A DNA stretch of 64,000 nucleotides, taken from the NCBI RefSeq assembly GCF_003008535.1, contig NZ_CP027666.1:124001-188000 (forward strand), given 5' to 3'. The position numbers and the translations under genes are program-made. The stretch comes from Ottowia oryzae (GTDB lineage: Bacteria; Pseudomonadota; Gammaproteobacteria; Burkholderiales; Burkholderiaceae_C). Below are positions 47,957 through 56,498 of the stretch, piece by piece (within the stretch, counting starts at the first letter, position 1; the number at the start of each line of letters is the position of its first letter). The notes under the pieces were generated by a model that did no database searches, was not told where the DNA came from, and saw only the letters and a list, made by a program, of their open reading frames with translations.

Positions 47957-49762
47957 TCAGGCCAGTGCGGCGTCGGTATCCAGCAGGTTGGCCACGCCGG
48001 AACGGGCGGTGCGCATCAAGCTGGCGGTTTCGGGGAACAGGCGGGCGAAGTAGAAACGCGCCGTTTGCACCTTGGCGAGGTAGAACGGGTCGGTGTCGCC
48101 ACTGGCGATTTTCTTGAGCGCCACGCTGGCCATGCGCGCAAAGAAGTATGCGAACACCAGGTGCCCGGCCACGCGAAGGTAGTCCACGCTGGCGCCGCCC
48201 ACTTCGTCGGGGTTGGCGAAGGCCTTGAAGCCGATCTCGGTGGTGAACTTGGTCATCTGGTCCGCCAGCACGGCCAGCGGGTTGATGAATTCGGCCATCT
48301 TCTCGTTCACGCCTTCCTCGGCGATCAGCGCCTCGATCTGCTTGCCGAACTTGCGCAGCGTGGCGCCCTGGTTGGCCAGCACCTTACGGCCCAGCAAGTC
48401 GAGCGACTGCACGGTGTTGGTGCCTTCGTAGATCATGTTGATGCGCGCGTCGCGCACGTACTGCTCGACCCCGGTTTCGTGGATGTAGCCGTGGCCACCG
48501 AACACCTGCATGGCGTGGTTGGTGGCGGCAAAGCCGTTGTCGGTGATGAAGGCCTTGACGATGGGGGTGAGCAGCGCCACCACGTCCTCGCTGTCCTTGC
48601 GCACCTTCTCGTCAGGGTGGTGCAGCGCCTTGTCGAGCATGACGGCGCAGTAAATGCTCATCGCGCGGCCGCCTTCGGCGTAGGCCTTGGCCGTCAGCAG
48701 CATCTTGCGCACGTCGGGGTGCACGATGATCGGGTCGGCGGGCTGGTCCTTGGCCTTGGGGCCGGACAGGCTGCGCATCTGCAGGCGCTCCTTGGCGTAG
48801 GCCAGGGCGTTCTGGTAGGCCACTTCGGTCAGGCCCAGGGACTGGTTGCCCACGCCCAGGCGGGCGGCGTTCATCATCACGAACATGGCCTGCAGGCCCT
48901 TGTTGGGCTCGCCCACCAGGGTGCCGACGGCGCCGTCCAGCGCGATCTGCGCCGTGGCGTTGCCGTGAATGCCCATCTTGTGCTCCAGCCCCGTGCAGAA
49001 GACGGGGTTGCGCGCGCCCAGGCTGCCATCGGCGTTGACGAGGAACTTGGGCACCAGGAATAGGCTGATGCCCTTGCTGCCCTTGGGCGCATCCGGCAGG
49101 CGGGCCAGCACCAGGTGCACGATGTTGGGGGCCATGTCGTGCTCGCCCGCGCTGATGAAGATCTTGTTGCCGGTGATCTTGTAGGTGCCTTCCGGAGCGC
49201 CGGCCACGGGCTCTGCCTTGGTGCGCAGCAGGCCCAGGTCGGTGCCGCAGTGGGGCTCGGTCAGGCACATGGTGCCCGTCCATTCGCCGCTGGTCAGCTT
49301 GGGCAGGAAGGTTTTCTTCTGTTCGTCCGTGCCGTGCGCGTGCAGGGCTTCGTAGGCGCCGTGCGACAGGCCGGGGTACATCGTCCAGGCCTGGTTGGCG
49401 CCGTTGAGCATTTCGTAGAAGCACTGGTTGGCCACAAAGGGCAGGCCCTGGCCGCCGTATTCGGGGTCGCACGACAGGGCGGCCCAGCCGCCTTCGACGT
49501 ACTGGGCGTACGCTTCCTTGAAGCCTTTGGGCGTGGTGACTTCGTGCGTGGTCTTGTCCAGCGTGCAGCCTTCGCTGTCGCCGCTCAGGTTCAGCGGCTG
49601 CGTCACTTCAGAGGCGAACTTGCCCCCTTCTTCCAGCACGGCGTTGAGGGTGTCCGCATCCAGGTCGGCGTGCTGGGGAATGGCGTTGAGGTCTTCGATG
49701 ACGTTCAGCACCTCGTGCAGCACAAATTGCATGTCGCGCAGAGGGGGGGTGTAGCTGGGCAT
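47957..49762 (-). CDS. Acyl-CoA dehydrogenase, long form with C-terminal domain
   Basis: This 601-residue flavoenzyme catalyses the first step of beta-oxidation. It has the N-terminal extension (MPSYTPPLRDMQFVLHEV) of the long bacterial form related to DmdC/FadE, the FAD-binding CLTEPHCGTDLGLLRTKA, EHKMGIHGNATAQIALDG, and QVFGGHGYIHETGVEQ with the RINMIYEGTN segment that follows. ATG 49762 has AGGAGT upstream. It begins the block that continues with DUF2147 and fadB. A TetR gene lies just upstream. Confidence 0.93.
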   Translation of the reverse strand: MPSYTPPLRDMQFVLHEVLNVIEDLNAIPQHADLDADTLNAVLEEGGKFASEVTQPLNLSGDSEGCTLDKTTHEVTTPKGFKEAYAQYVEGGWAALSCDPEYGGQGLPFVANQCFYEMLNGANQAWTMYPGLSHGAYEALHAHGTDEQKKTFLPKLTSGEWTGTMCLTEPHCGTDLGLLRTKAEPVAGAPEGTYKITGNKIFISAGEHDMAPNIVHLVLARLPDAPKGSKGISLFLVPKFLVNADGSLGARNPVFCTGLEHKMGIHGNATAQIALDGAVGTLVGEPNKGLQAMFVMMNAARLGVGNQSLGLTEVAYQNALAYAKERLQMRSLSGPKAKDQPADPIIVHPDVRKMLLTAKAYAEGGRAMSIYCAVMLDKALHHPDEKVRKDSEDVVALLTPIVKAFITDNGFAATNHAMQVFGGHGYIHETGVEQYVRDARINMIYEGTNTVQSLDLLGRKVLANQGATLRKFGKQIEALIAEEGVNEKMAEFINPLAVLADQMTKFTTEIGFKAFANPDEVGGASVDYLRVAGHLVFAYFFARMASVALKKIASGDTDPFYLAKVQTARFYFARLFPETASLMRTARSGVANLLDTDAALA

Positions 49763-49812
49763 TCCGATGGGACTCCTGTGGTGAATTCTGAAAACGGGAA
49801 ATGAAGAAGCGG

Positions 49813-50469
49813 TCAGGCGCTGTAGCGCGCCAGGATGTTGTCGAAGCCGCGCAGCGCGCGCTCCATGGAGCCGGGGCGGTGCAGAAAGCGCGCGTCGTAG
49901 TGCAGCGCCAGGATCAGCGCGTGGATTTCAAAGCTGATCTGCTGCTCGTCCGCATCGGCCACCAGATGGCCTTCGTCGCGCGCCTGGGCTATGGCGCGTT
50001 CCATGGCCTCTTGCCAGGCGGTGACGGCTTCGATGAGGGCGTCGCGCACGGGGCCGGGGCGGTCGTCGAACTCCACGGCGCCGCTGATGAAGATGCAACC
50101 GGAATCCAGCTCGGCGCTGGTGTAGCGCATCCAGTTCTCGAACAGCGCACGCACGCGGGGCAGGCCGCGCTTTTCTTCCATGGCGGCGTGAAACACCTCG
50201 GCCTCGAAGCGCGTGTAGTACTCGCGCACGACGGAAATCTGCAGTTCGTCGCGCGAGCCGAAATGCGCGAACACGCCGGACTTGCTCATTTGCATGGCTT
50301 CGGCCAGCGCCCCGATGGACAGGCCTTCCAGCCCCACCTGCGCCGCGATGCGCAAGGCGGCATCGACGATGGCCGACTTGGTCTGCTGACCTTTGGCCAA
50401 GGCGCGCGCGGATCGCTCGGCCAGAGCAATGCGCGAGCGGCGGGACGGGGCATGGGCTGAATGGGTCAT
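49813..50469 (-). CDS. TetR family transcriptional regulator
   Basis: This 218-residue repressor has the helix-turn-helix at about 30-75 (AIVDAALRIAAQVGLEGLS; ALAEAMQMSKSGVFAHFGSRDEL, split between helices) and a TetR-type ligand domain. A basic stretch of about 25 residues precedes it. It lies 50 nt upstream of the acyl-CoA dehydrogenase in the same direction, so it is likely to repress itself and the beta-oxidation genes until an acyl-CoA binds. A near-palindrome just upstream of its ATG is the candidate operator. Confidence 0.9.
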   Translation of the reverse strand: MTHSAHAPSRRSRIALAERSARALAKGQQTKSAIVDAALRIAAQVGLEGLSIGALAEAMQMSKSGVFAHFGSRDELQISVVREYYTRFEAEVFHAAMEEKRGLPRVRALFENWMRYTSAELDSGCIFISGAVEFDDRPGPVRDALIEAVTAWQEAMERAIAQARDEGHLVADADEQQISFEIHALILALHYDARFLHRPGSMERALRGFDNILARYSA

Positions 50470-50477
50470 TCAATAAA

Positions 50478-50489
50478 ACGAACGGTCGT
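50478..50489. promoter_or_regulatory. Candidate TetR operator
   Basis: ACGAACGGTCGT is a 12-bp near-palindrome (10 of 12 positions symmetric), 8 nt upstream of the TetR ATG and flanked by AT-rich DNA (AATAAA, GCTATTTTG). ACGAAC/GTCGT words are common in TetR operators of fatty-acid genes in this group. Confidence 0.5.
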
Positions 50490-50828
50490 GCTATTTTGAA
50501 GGGGAAGCGCCAAGCCGCCAAGCGCCTGCGCAAAGTCAGGGATAGGTGTTTACCCTGATTTCGAGCAGACAAGCCGCCGGCGACAGCACTGCTGCCCTGG
50601 CATCGTGTGGCGGTTGATCGGGGGCGTCAATGGAGGTTGCCCGGGGGCCGGCGAGTCGCTACGGGATGTGGGCAGCATCCTGGAGCACTCCACCGCACGC
50701 AAGAACGTCGCTTCGGCCAAGCGCCAGCAGGGCTTGTCGTGCCGCGCCACGCGGTCTGGCCCTGTGGATCAGGACCGGTTCCTGCGCTGGGGTCGCTCGC
50801 GTGGGCCAGGCAATGCTGCTTTGGGCGC

Positions 50829-50864
50829 GCGCAGGGAGCGCAGGGAGCGCAGGGAGCGCAGGCA
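50829..50864. repeat. 9-bp tandem repeat, four units
   Basis: GCGCAGGGA occurs three times and then once as GCGCAGGCA, head to tail, over 36 bp. A short repeat of this type can change length by slippage. No gene crosses it convincingly. Confidence 0.9.
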
Positions 50865-50918
50865 TGGTGCACCCGCCACGCCGCAGTCAGACGAACGACT
50901 GTGTTTGTATAACCAATC

Positions 50919-50934
50919 GGCCGCTAGCGCCCTA
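50919..50934 (-). repeat. Half of hairpin element A
   Basis: GGCCGCTAGCGCCCTA resembles the left arm of copy 3; the right arm is missing. It lies 27 nt past the slmA stop. Confidence 0.4.
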
Positions 50935-50960
50935 CCCATGAGCGTCACGCGCTCTCAATA

Positions 50961-51614
50961 TCAGAGCATCCTGGCCAGCGCGGGCTCAAGCACCTCGGTG
51001 GGCACGCGGCGAAAGCCCGAACGCGCGAAGCGCTGCAGGCGCCCCACCATGAAGGCGGTCAGCACGGAAGCGGCCACTTGCGCATCGGCCGTGGGCGTGG
51101 CCGACTCGGCCCGGTCGGCATCCTGCGGCAGGCCGCGCAGGCTCTGGCGCAGGGCAGCCTCCAGCTTGTCGAACAGCAGGTTCATGCGCTGCTGCAGGCG
51201 CTCGTTTTCGAAGACCAACGCATCGCCCACCATCACACGCGTCATGCCCGGGTTCTTCTCGCCAAACTGCAGCACCATGGCCACGATGTGGGCCGCCTGC
51301 GCGTTGCCAGCGGGGTCGCGTTCGGTGATTTGGTTGATCAGGCCGAAGAGCGTGGTTTCGATGAAATCGATCAGCGCCTCAAACATTTGCGCCTTGCTGG
51401 CGAAGTGGCGGTACAGAGCCGCCTCACTCACCGACAGGCGCGCGGCCAGTGCGGCGGTGGTGATCCGCTCCGCGCCGGGTTGCTCCAGCATGGTGGCCAA
51501 TGCCTGAAGAATCTGGGCGCGCCGCTCACCCTGCTTGGGTCGCTTGCGAACTGGCGCTGCCTCGGGCGGATTGCCGTGGGCGGGCGCGTCGGTGGGGGCG
51601 TCGGATGGCGGCAT
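50961..51614 (-). CDS. slmA: Nucleoid occlusion factor SlmA (TetR family)
   Basis: This 217-residue DNA-binding protein keeps FtsZ rings from forming over the chromosome. It has the SlmA pattern: a basic QGERRAQILQALATMLE helix, the helix-turn-helix ITTAALAARLSVSEAALYRHF, and SKAQMFEALIDFIETTLFGLI, all close to E. coli SlmA. An added N-terminal stretch of about 30 residues is Pro/Ala-rich. ATG 51614 is chosen over an upstream start. It follows argB in the same direction, a common order in Burkholderiales. Confidence 0.88.
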   Translation of the reverse strand: MPPSDAPTDAPAHGNPPEAAPVRKRPKQGERRAQILQALATMLEQPGAERITTAALAARLSVSEAALYRHFASKAQMFEALIDFIETTLFGLINQITERDPAGNAQAAHIVAMVLQFGEKNPGMTRVMVGDALVFENERLQQRMNLLFDKLEAALRQSLRGLPQDADRAESATPTADAQVAASVLTAFMVGRLQRFARSGFRRVPTEVLEPALARML

Positions 51615-51765
51615 GGGGCACCAAAATGTGTCGAAATGATTCTCGCACATGCCGAGGCATTTGGTTCACATCCGCCACGCGCGCCCACCTCGCTGCGTGG
51701 TATGGAAAGCACGGTGCGGGCTCGCCGCCGGCCCGTCACCGTGGAGCCGCCACTTGGCGGCGGCG

Positions 51766-52659
51766 TCAGTGCGACCGGATCATGGTGCCGAAGGGCTGGT
51801 CGGTCAGCACCTCGAGCAGCATCGAATGGGGCACGCGCCCATCGATGATGTGCACGGCGCTCACGCCGCTCTTGGCCGCGTCCAGTGCGCCAGCGATCTT
51901 GGGCAGCATGCCGCCGGAAATGGTGCCGTCCTGCACCAGTTCGTCGATGCGGCGGGGCGTCAGCTCAGGCAGCAGCTCGCCCGATTTGTCCAGCACGCCC
52001 GGGATGTTGGTCAGCATCAACAGCTTCTCGGCCTGCAGCACCGTCGCCAGTTTGGCGGCCACCACGTCGGCGTTGATGTTGTAACTTTCGTTTTGGTCGC
52101 CAAAGCCAATCGGGCTGACGACCGGGATGAACTGGTCGTCTTGCAGGGCCTTGACGACCGACGGGTCGATCTGGTCGATGTCGCCCACCTGGCCCACGTC
52201 GTGTTCGACGCTCGGGTCTTTCTGGTCCAGCAGCTTCAGCTTGCGCGCACGAATCAGGCCGCCGTCGCGCCCCGTGAGGCCAACCGCCTTGCCACCAGCC
52301 TGGTTGATCAGGCCCACAATGTCCTGCTGCACTTCACCGGCCAGCACCCATTCGACGACCTCCATCGTTTCGGCATCCGTCACGCGCATGCCCTGAATGA
52401 AGTGGCCCTGCTTGCCCAGGCGCTTGAGCGCGGTCTCGATCTGCGGGCCGCCACCGTGCACCACCACCGGGTTGATGCCGACCAATTTCAGCAGCACCAC
52501 GTCTTCGGCGAAAGCCGCCTGCAGCGCCGGGTCGGTCATGGCGTTGCCGCCGTACTTGATCACCATGGTCTTGCCGTGGTACTTGCGGATATACGGCAGC
52601 GCCTGGGCAAGGATGTCGGCGTTGTCGCGGGGCGAGATGGTCTTGGATTCGGTGGACAT
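51766..52659 (-). CDS. argB: Acetylglutamate kinase
   Basis: This 297-residue enzyme phosphorylates N-acetylglutamate in arginine synthesis. Motifs: the phosphate-binding VIKYGGNAM, VHGGGPQIETALKRLG for the substrate, and MLPKIAGALDAAKSGVSAVHIIDGR near the end (broken at the Ala-Leu-Asp). The N-terminal helix (ADILAQALPYIRKYHGKT) is of the type that links hexamers in arginine-inhibited forms. ATG 52659 is clear. It lies between the polysaccharide locus and slmA. Confidence 0.95.
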   Translation of the reverse strand: MSTESKTISPRDNADILAQALPYIRKYHGKTMVIKYGGNAMTDPALQAAFAEDVVLLKLVGINPVVVHGGGPQIETALKRLGKQGHFIQGMRVTDAETMEVVEWVLAGEVQQDIVGLINQAGGKAVGLTGRDGGLIRARKLKLLDQKDPSVEHDVGQVGDIDQIDPSVVKALQDDQFIPVVSPIGFGDQNESYNINADVVAAKLATVLQAEKLLMLTNIPGVLDKSGELLPELTPRRIDELVQDGTISGGMLPKIAGALDAAKSGVSAVHIIDGRVPHSMLLEVLTDQPFGTMIRSH

Positions 52660-52713
52660 ATTCTGCGTTTTAGGAGGAAGTGGCCAGGCAATCGGCGGAT
52701 GATAGGGCAGCGC

Positions 52714-53826
52714 CTACCAGCGCGAATTGCGAAACACGCGGGGTACCTTGAAGCGGATGATGGCCATGTAAGCCACCACATAAGACACCACGAAGAGCAG
52801 GCAAAACCCCATCAGCACCGGCGTGTTGTTCCAAAACAGAATGGCAGGCACCACGGTCAGCAGCGTGAAGGCCCACAGGTAGGGCGAGGTGCGGTTGTTG
52901 CGCATCAGCATGCGGCGCGATTCGTCGTCGTCGAACACTTCGCGCACGATGCGGCGGTAGATCAGCTGGTGAAAATGCAGCGCGTCCGCCACACCGGGCG
53001 AAACGCCACGGCCCAGCTTGCGGTAGATGCTGAACATCGTCTCCCACACTGGGTAGATCAGCAAAAGCATGGGAAACCAGGGCGATACAACGGGGTGGCG
53101 CTGAACCAAGGTCAAGCTGGCCAGGCCGATGACCAGGCCCCATACATACGCCCCGCCGTCACCCGAGAAAATCATGCCGCGCGGGTAATTCCAGACGAGA
53201 AAGCCGCAGGTGGCCGCCGCGGTGGACACCAGCACGGCCGCTAGCGCCCGATCTTCCACCTGCAAAGCGACGTGCGCCAGGGCCAAACACACAATCACCG
53301 CCACCATGCCCGCCAGGCCGTTGTAGCCGTCGATGATGTTGAAGGCGTGCGGCAAGCCCGCGATGGCGAGCAGCGCAATCGCCCCGCCAATCCACGGCGC
53401 CATCGTGATGAGGGTGTCCAGCCCAGGTATGGCGGTGTAGGACACCGTCAGCCCGAGCCACAGCACCGCGAGCAGGCCGGAGGCCGCCGTCAGCGTGAGG
53501 CGGTAGCGCACCGAAAGGCGCTGTGTCATGTCTTCAATCACACCACCCAGCACCGCAGGCAGCATGACCAGCAGCCAGCCCCATATCCAGCCGCCCATGC
53601 TCAATGAGGCGCCGTCGCCACGGAACGTGGTTTGCAGGTACCCCAAACCCCATGCGGCGACCGTACCGCACAGGAGCGCCACGCCGCCAATGCGCGGTAC
53701 GTTGCCCAAATGAAACCGCTGCGGCAAGTTGGCGTCGTACGCGGCGGCATGCTTGCGCGCCCAACGAATGATCATTGCGCCTGCGATGAGCGCAACCAGA
53801 AACGCCACGACGCTCAGTGCTATCAC
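52714..53826 (-). CDS. Polyprenyl-phosphate sugar-1-phosphate transferase (WecA/MraY family)
   Basis: This 370-residue membrane enzyme puts the first sugar phosphate on undecaprenyl phosphate to start a surface polysaccharide. About ten hydrophobic segments and the catalytic motifs are visible: VIEDMTQR, NIIDGYNGLAG, FSGDGGAYVWG and the HFHQLIYRR cytoplasmic loop that binds the sugar nucleotide. It starts with GTG 53826 (AAGGCGG upstream). Since the peptidoglycan genes are absent here and a Wzm/Wzt locus follows in the same direction upstream, it is taken as the initiating transferase of that locus rather than MraY. Confidence 0.9.
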   Translation of the reverse strand: MIALSVVAFLVALIAGAMIIRWARKHAAAYDANLPQRFHLGNVPRIGGVALLCGTVAAWGLGYLQTTFRGDGASLSMGGWIWGWLLVMLPAVLGGVIEDMTQRLSVRYRLTLTAASGLLAVLWLGLTVSYTAIPGLDTLITMAPWIGGAIALLAIAGLPHAFNIIDGYNGLAGMVAVIVCLALAHVALQVEDRALAAVLVSTAAATCGFLVWNYPRGMIFSGDGGAYVWGLVIGLASLTLVQRHPVVSPWFPMLLLIYPVWETMFSIYRKLGRGVSPGVADALHFHQLIYRRIVREVFDDDESRRMLMRNNRTSPYLWAFTLLTVVPAILFWNNTPVLMGFCLLFVVSYVVAYMAIIRFKVPRVFRNSRW

Positions 53827-53999
53827 AAGGCCGCCTTGATAGCTTGGGTTTTTTGGAGCCGCGTCATCGTGCTGTGCATGGGTGAATCGTAGCGGCAGAT
53901 CAAGATCGTCGGCCGTGGGGCGTGAGATGCCCAGGAGCCTGTCACTGAGCTCCGAGCCCCCAATGGCCTCGACGCCTCATGCCGCTGGCTTGGCCCAAG

Positions 54000-54812
54000 C
54001 TATTGTTTGAATGATCGGTAATAACCCATGACGCGTTCGACGTATTTCTGCGTCTCTGGGTAGGGCGGAACGCGGTTGCCGTACTTGGACACCGCGCCTT
54101 CGCCGGCATTGTAGGCAGCCACAGCCAACGTAGCGTCACCACCAAACATCCGAAGCAAGTCGGCCAGATAGCGGCTCCCCACTTGCGCGTTCACTTTGGG
54201 CTCCAGCACGTTGTGGCGACCGGTATCCAGCGAATAGCCGGTGACCCCATAGCGCGCTGCGGTGCCGGGCATGATCTGCATCAGGCCCAACGCGCCCTTG
54301 TGCGAGACCGCTTCGGCATTGAATGCGGACTCTGCAGCGGCCACCGAATACACCAAAGCCGGATCGACCGAATGCGATTGAGCGGCCGCATCCAGATAGG
54401 GTTTGACGTCGCTGAAGCCGCGCGGCAGCTGCGCGGGGGCCAGATTGCCAGCCAGCGACGGGAGCGCCGGCGGCAGGGTTGAAGGCGGTTGCCAGGCGGG
54501 GTAGCGCAGTGCCCACGTCCGATGAATCACACGCAAGGCGCGTGCACCTGGCTCGGTGCCGGCACTTGACGGAACTGTCCCTGGCGAGGCCTTGTCATCC
54601 GGATCGACGGTGCGCTCCGCCGCATTGCCCATGTGAAGCACGCCCTCGCCATCCACGAACTGCCACGTCTCTGCCGCCTGCGCTAAAGGCAATGCACCTG
54701 CCATCCAACCCAGGGCGAGCAGACACTTGGCGAACGCCAAGCCAAAGCATCGCCAGGATGCGCCCGAAGTGAAAAAGCCATAACGGAAGCCACGTCTCTG
54801 CTCAGCCGCCAC
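54000..54812 (-). CDS. Lytic transglycosylase, SLT domain
   Basis: This 270-residue protein cuts peptidoglycan glycan strands. A signal peptide (about 22-47) is followed by a region of unclear fold, then the SLT domain (about 135-265) with the catalytic glutamate E161 in VYSVAAAESAFNAEAVS, GALGLMQIMPGTA, and AVAAYNAGEGAV. It starts with GTG 54812, overlapping the acetyltransferase stop by 11 nt; other starts inside the first 20 residues are possible. Such enzymes often sit in envelope loci, where they open the wall for export machines. Confidence 0.9.
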   Translation of the reverse strand: MAAEQRRGFRYGFFTSGASWRCFGLAFAKCLLALGWMAGALPLAQAAETWQFVDGEGVLHMGNAAERTVDPDDKASPGTVPSSAGTEPGARALRVIHRTWALRYPAWQPPSTLPPALPSLAGNLAPAQLPRGFSDVKPYLDAAAQSHSVDPALVYSVAAAESAFNAEAVSHKGALGLMQIMPGTAARYGVTGYSLDTGRHNVLEPKVNAQVGSRYLADLLRMFGGDATLAVAAYNAGEGAVSKYGNRVPPYPETQKYVERVMGYYRSFKQ

Positions 54813-55431
54813 CCAGCAACCTCCGCAAAAATCCGGCCGGTGTTCGCGCCTCTACGGCCGCTGCGGCTGCTATGCCGTCATCAGCCGACCGCCTGCGGCG
54901 AACAAGGCGAGCAGGCACGCCGGCGGCGATCATGCCGTCGGGCACATCGGTGCGCACAACAGCGCCGGCAGCCACCACCGCACCTCGGCCGATATGAACG
55001 CCTTCAAGCACAGTGGCCCCAGCGCCAATCCAGGCGCCATCGCCGATCACGATGCGCGACCGTGTGATGCGGTTGCGCGCAATGATTTCATCGCCGCCAT
55101 CGATCTCGTGCCCTGCTGAGAGCACCTTGGCATGGGCGCCGATGAGCACTTCTGAGCCAATCGACAAGCCGCCTTCGCCTGAAAGGTAAGCCCCCACGTT
55201 GACGATGGTGCCGGAGCCAATGGTCATTTCAACGCAAGGATCGGCCATTACGTCACCCAGGACGAGGCGCACATACGCATACAGGCTGACCCTGTCGCCC
55301 AGCACCAGCGCATCACTGCGCTCACCCCAACGCATGACGGACACGGACGGATCAACGCGGCACTCCTGGCCTATTTGATCAATACCGGGATGTGAGGGTG
55401 AAAAACCCGGCACGCCGATGAGCGCCGACAT
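54802..55431 (-). CDS. Hexapeptide-repeat acetyltransferase
   Basis: This 209-residue protein has the left-handed beta-helix of WbbJ/LacA-type O-acetyltransferases: repeats such as IVNVGAYLSGEGGLSIGSEVLIG (in part), the catalytic-His region VLSAGHEIDGGD, and IGDGAWIGAGATVLEGVHIG. The last 25 residues are Ala/Arg-rich and predicted to be helical. It should acetylate a sugar of the polysaccharide. It begins 5 nt after the methyltransferase stop. Confidence 0.87.
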   Translation of the reverse strand: MSALIGVPGFSPSHPGIDQIGQECRVDPSVSVMRWGERSDALVLGDRVSLYAYVRLVLGDVMADPCVEMTIGSGTIVNVGAYLSGEGGLSIGSEVLIGAHAKVLSAGHEIDGGDEIIARNRITRSRIVIGDGAWIGAGATVLEGVHIGRGAVVAAGAVVRTDVPDGMIAAGVPARLVRRRRSADDGIAAAAAVEARTPAGFLRRLLGGG

Positions 55432-55436
55432 GCAGC

Positions 55437-56498
55437 TTACCTCCTCAAAGCGTCGACCAATCGCCGAAGCTTGCCCGACCAGCCTTGCTCCCGCAGCTCT
55501 GCGATGCTTTCGTGCAGTGCGTTGACCTCCAGCGCCCGCGCCTGCAGCAAACCATCTCGCTCAGCGAGCTCGGCCGACAAAACGCCTTGGTGGTCACGCA
55601 GCTCGGACGCCGTCACGGCCAGTTGGCGAATTTCCTCGTCCTTCGCGGCAATCGTTGTTCTGGCTTCGGAGAAAGCTTTCTGATGCTCCAGCAGCGAAGC
55701 GTGCTCATCGTCGTGAACTTGCACCAATGCGTGGTACTGCGTTTTCAGCCGGCTCAATTCTCGTTCTGTGGAGACAGCGCGCGCAGTCGCTGCGTCGGCC
55801 ATCGGCGTGGCCACCATCATCCACTCATAGGTATCGAAATCGGCAGACCCCGCAATGAGCGCCTGGCGCTGTGCGTGGCCCAGTTGCTGCCAGACCCAAA
55901 CAAACTCGCTTTTTTCAACCGGAAGGCGATAGCTTTCCCAGTGCTCGGGCGCCCATCCCGTGGCGACGAGCGTTTGCGTCAAATTGGCGCGCGTGAAGAA
56001 ACGAACATGCGTGCGATCAAGCAGGCCCGTGTCCGCGTACTCAAACTGCCCGAGCTGCAAGCCCGCGATCAGGCCTGCGTATGCAACATTGGGCACGGAA
56101 ACGATTACTGGCGCCGCTGGCGCCGCCAGGTTCCGCAAATGAACCAGCACCACCTCTGGCTGGTTCAGGTGTTCGAGCACGTCGCAAGCCAGGATCGCGC
56201 CGAATCGACGACCTTCCAGCCGATTGACCCAATCCGTGCCGTTGAGATCGCACGCCAATACTTCCACGCCCATTGCCGTGAGCTCAGCAACGGCGGAGGG
56301 ATCATTCTCGACCGCCGTCACCGAATGGCCGCGCGCCACCAGAACGCGCGTCATAGCCCCAGGGCCAGGGCCGAGCTCGAGCACATCGGCGCCTTCGGGC
56401 ACCCGCCTCAGCAGGCGGGCCGCCCAGTCATCGCCCTCTGGATCGAATGAGTAGTTGTAGCGATTGCGATCAGTCAAGTTGTACCTCGCGTCGGTCAC
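55437..56498 (-). CDS. SAM methyltransferase with long C-terminal coiled coil
   Basis: This 353-residue protein has a class I methyltransferase domain (about 1-230; SAM loop VLELGPGPGAMTRVL from residue 39; acidic VENDP; CDVLEHL) and then about 95 residues of heptad-like sequence (about 240-335: ELSRLKTQYHALVQVHDDE and on) ending in a short basic amphipathic helix (GKLRRLVDALRR). It starts with GTG 56498, overlapping the Wzt stop (GTGA). In the known WbdD system a methyltransferase-kinase with a coiled coil caps O-antigen chains and sets their length, and Wzt reads the cap. The layout here is similar, but no kinase domain is present. Confidence 0.88.
   Translation of the reverse strand: MTDARYNLTDRNRYNYSFDPEGDDWAARLLRRVPEGADVLELGPGPGAMTRVLVARGHSVTAVENDPSAVAELTAMGVEVLACDLNGTDWVNRLEGRRFGAILACDVLEHLNQPEVVLVHLRNLAAPAAPVIVSVPNVAYAGLIAGLQLGQFEYADTGLLDRTHVRFFTRANLTQTLVATGWAPEHWESYRLPVEKSEFVWVWQQLGHAQRQALIAGSADFDTYEWMMVATPMADAATARAVSTERELSRLKTQYHALVQVHDDEHASLLEHQKAFSEARTTIAAKDEEIRQLAVTASELRDHQGVLSAELAERDGLLQARALEVNALHESIAELREQGWSGKLRRLVDALRR

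Larger units (their letters stand above)
50490..50960. other. Intergenic region between the TetR and slmA genes
   Basis: About 470 nt with no supported gene. It holds the leftward TetR promoter region, a 9-bp tandem repeat at 50829-50864, and half of a hairpin element (50919-50934) just before the slmA stop. Short open frames across the tandem repeat appear in several frames and look like chance. Confidence 0.6.

Noticed and set aside
50602..50960. Several open frames of about 60-100 codons in the TetR-slmA gap
   Set aside because: All three frames on both strands stay open across the 9-bp repeat, so none is special; no motif or start signal supports one.
52714..53826. Assignment of the WecA-type gene as mraY
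   Set aside because: No mur genes adjoin it, and it sits at the end of a Wzm/Wzt polysaccharide locus; sequence motifs fit the sugar-1-phosphate branch.
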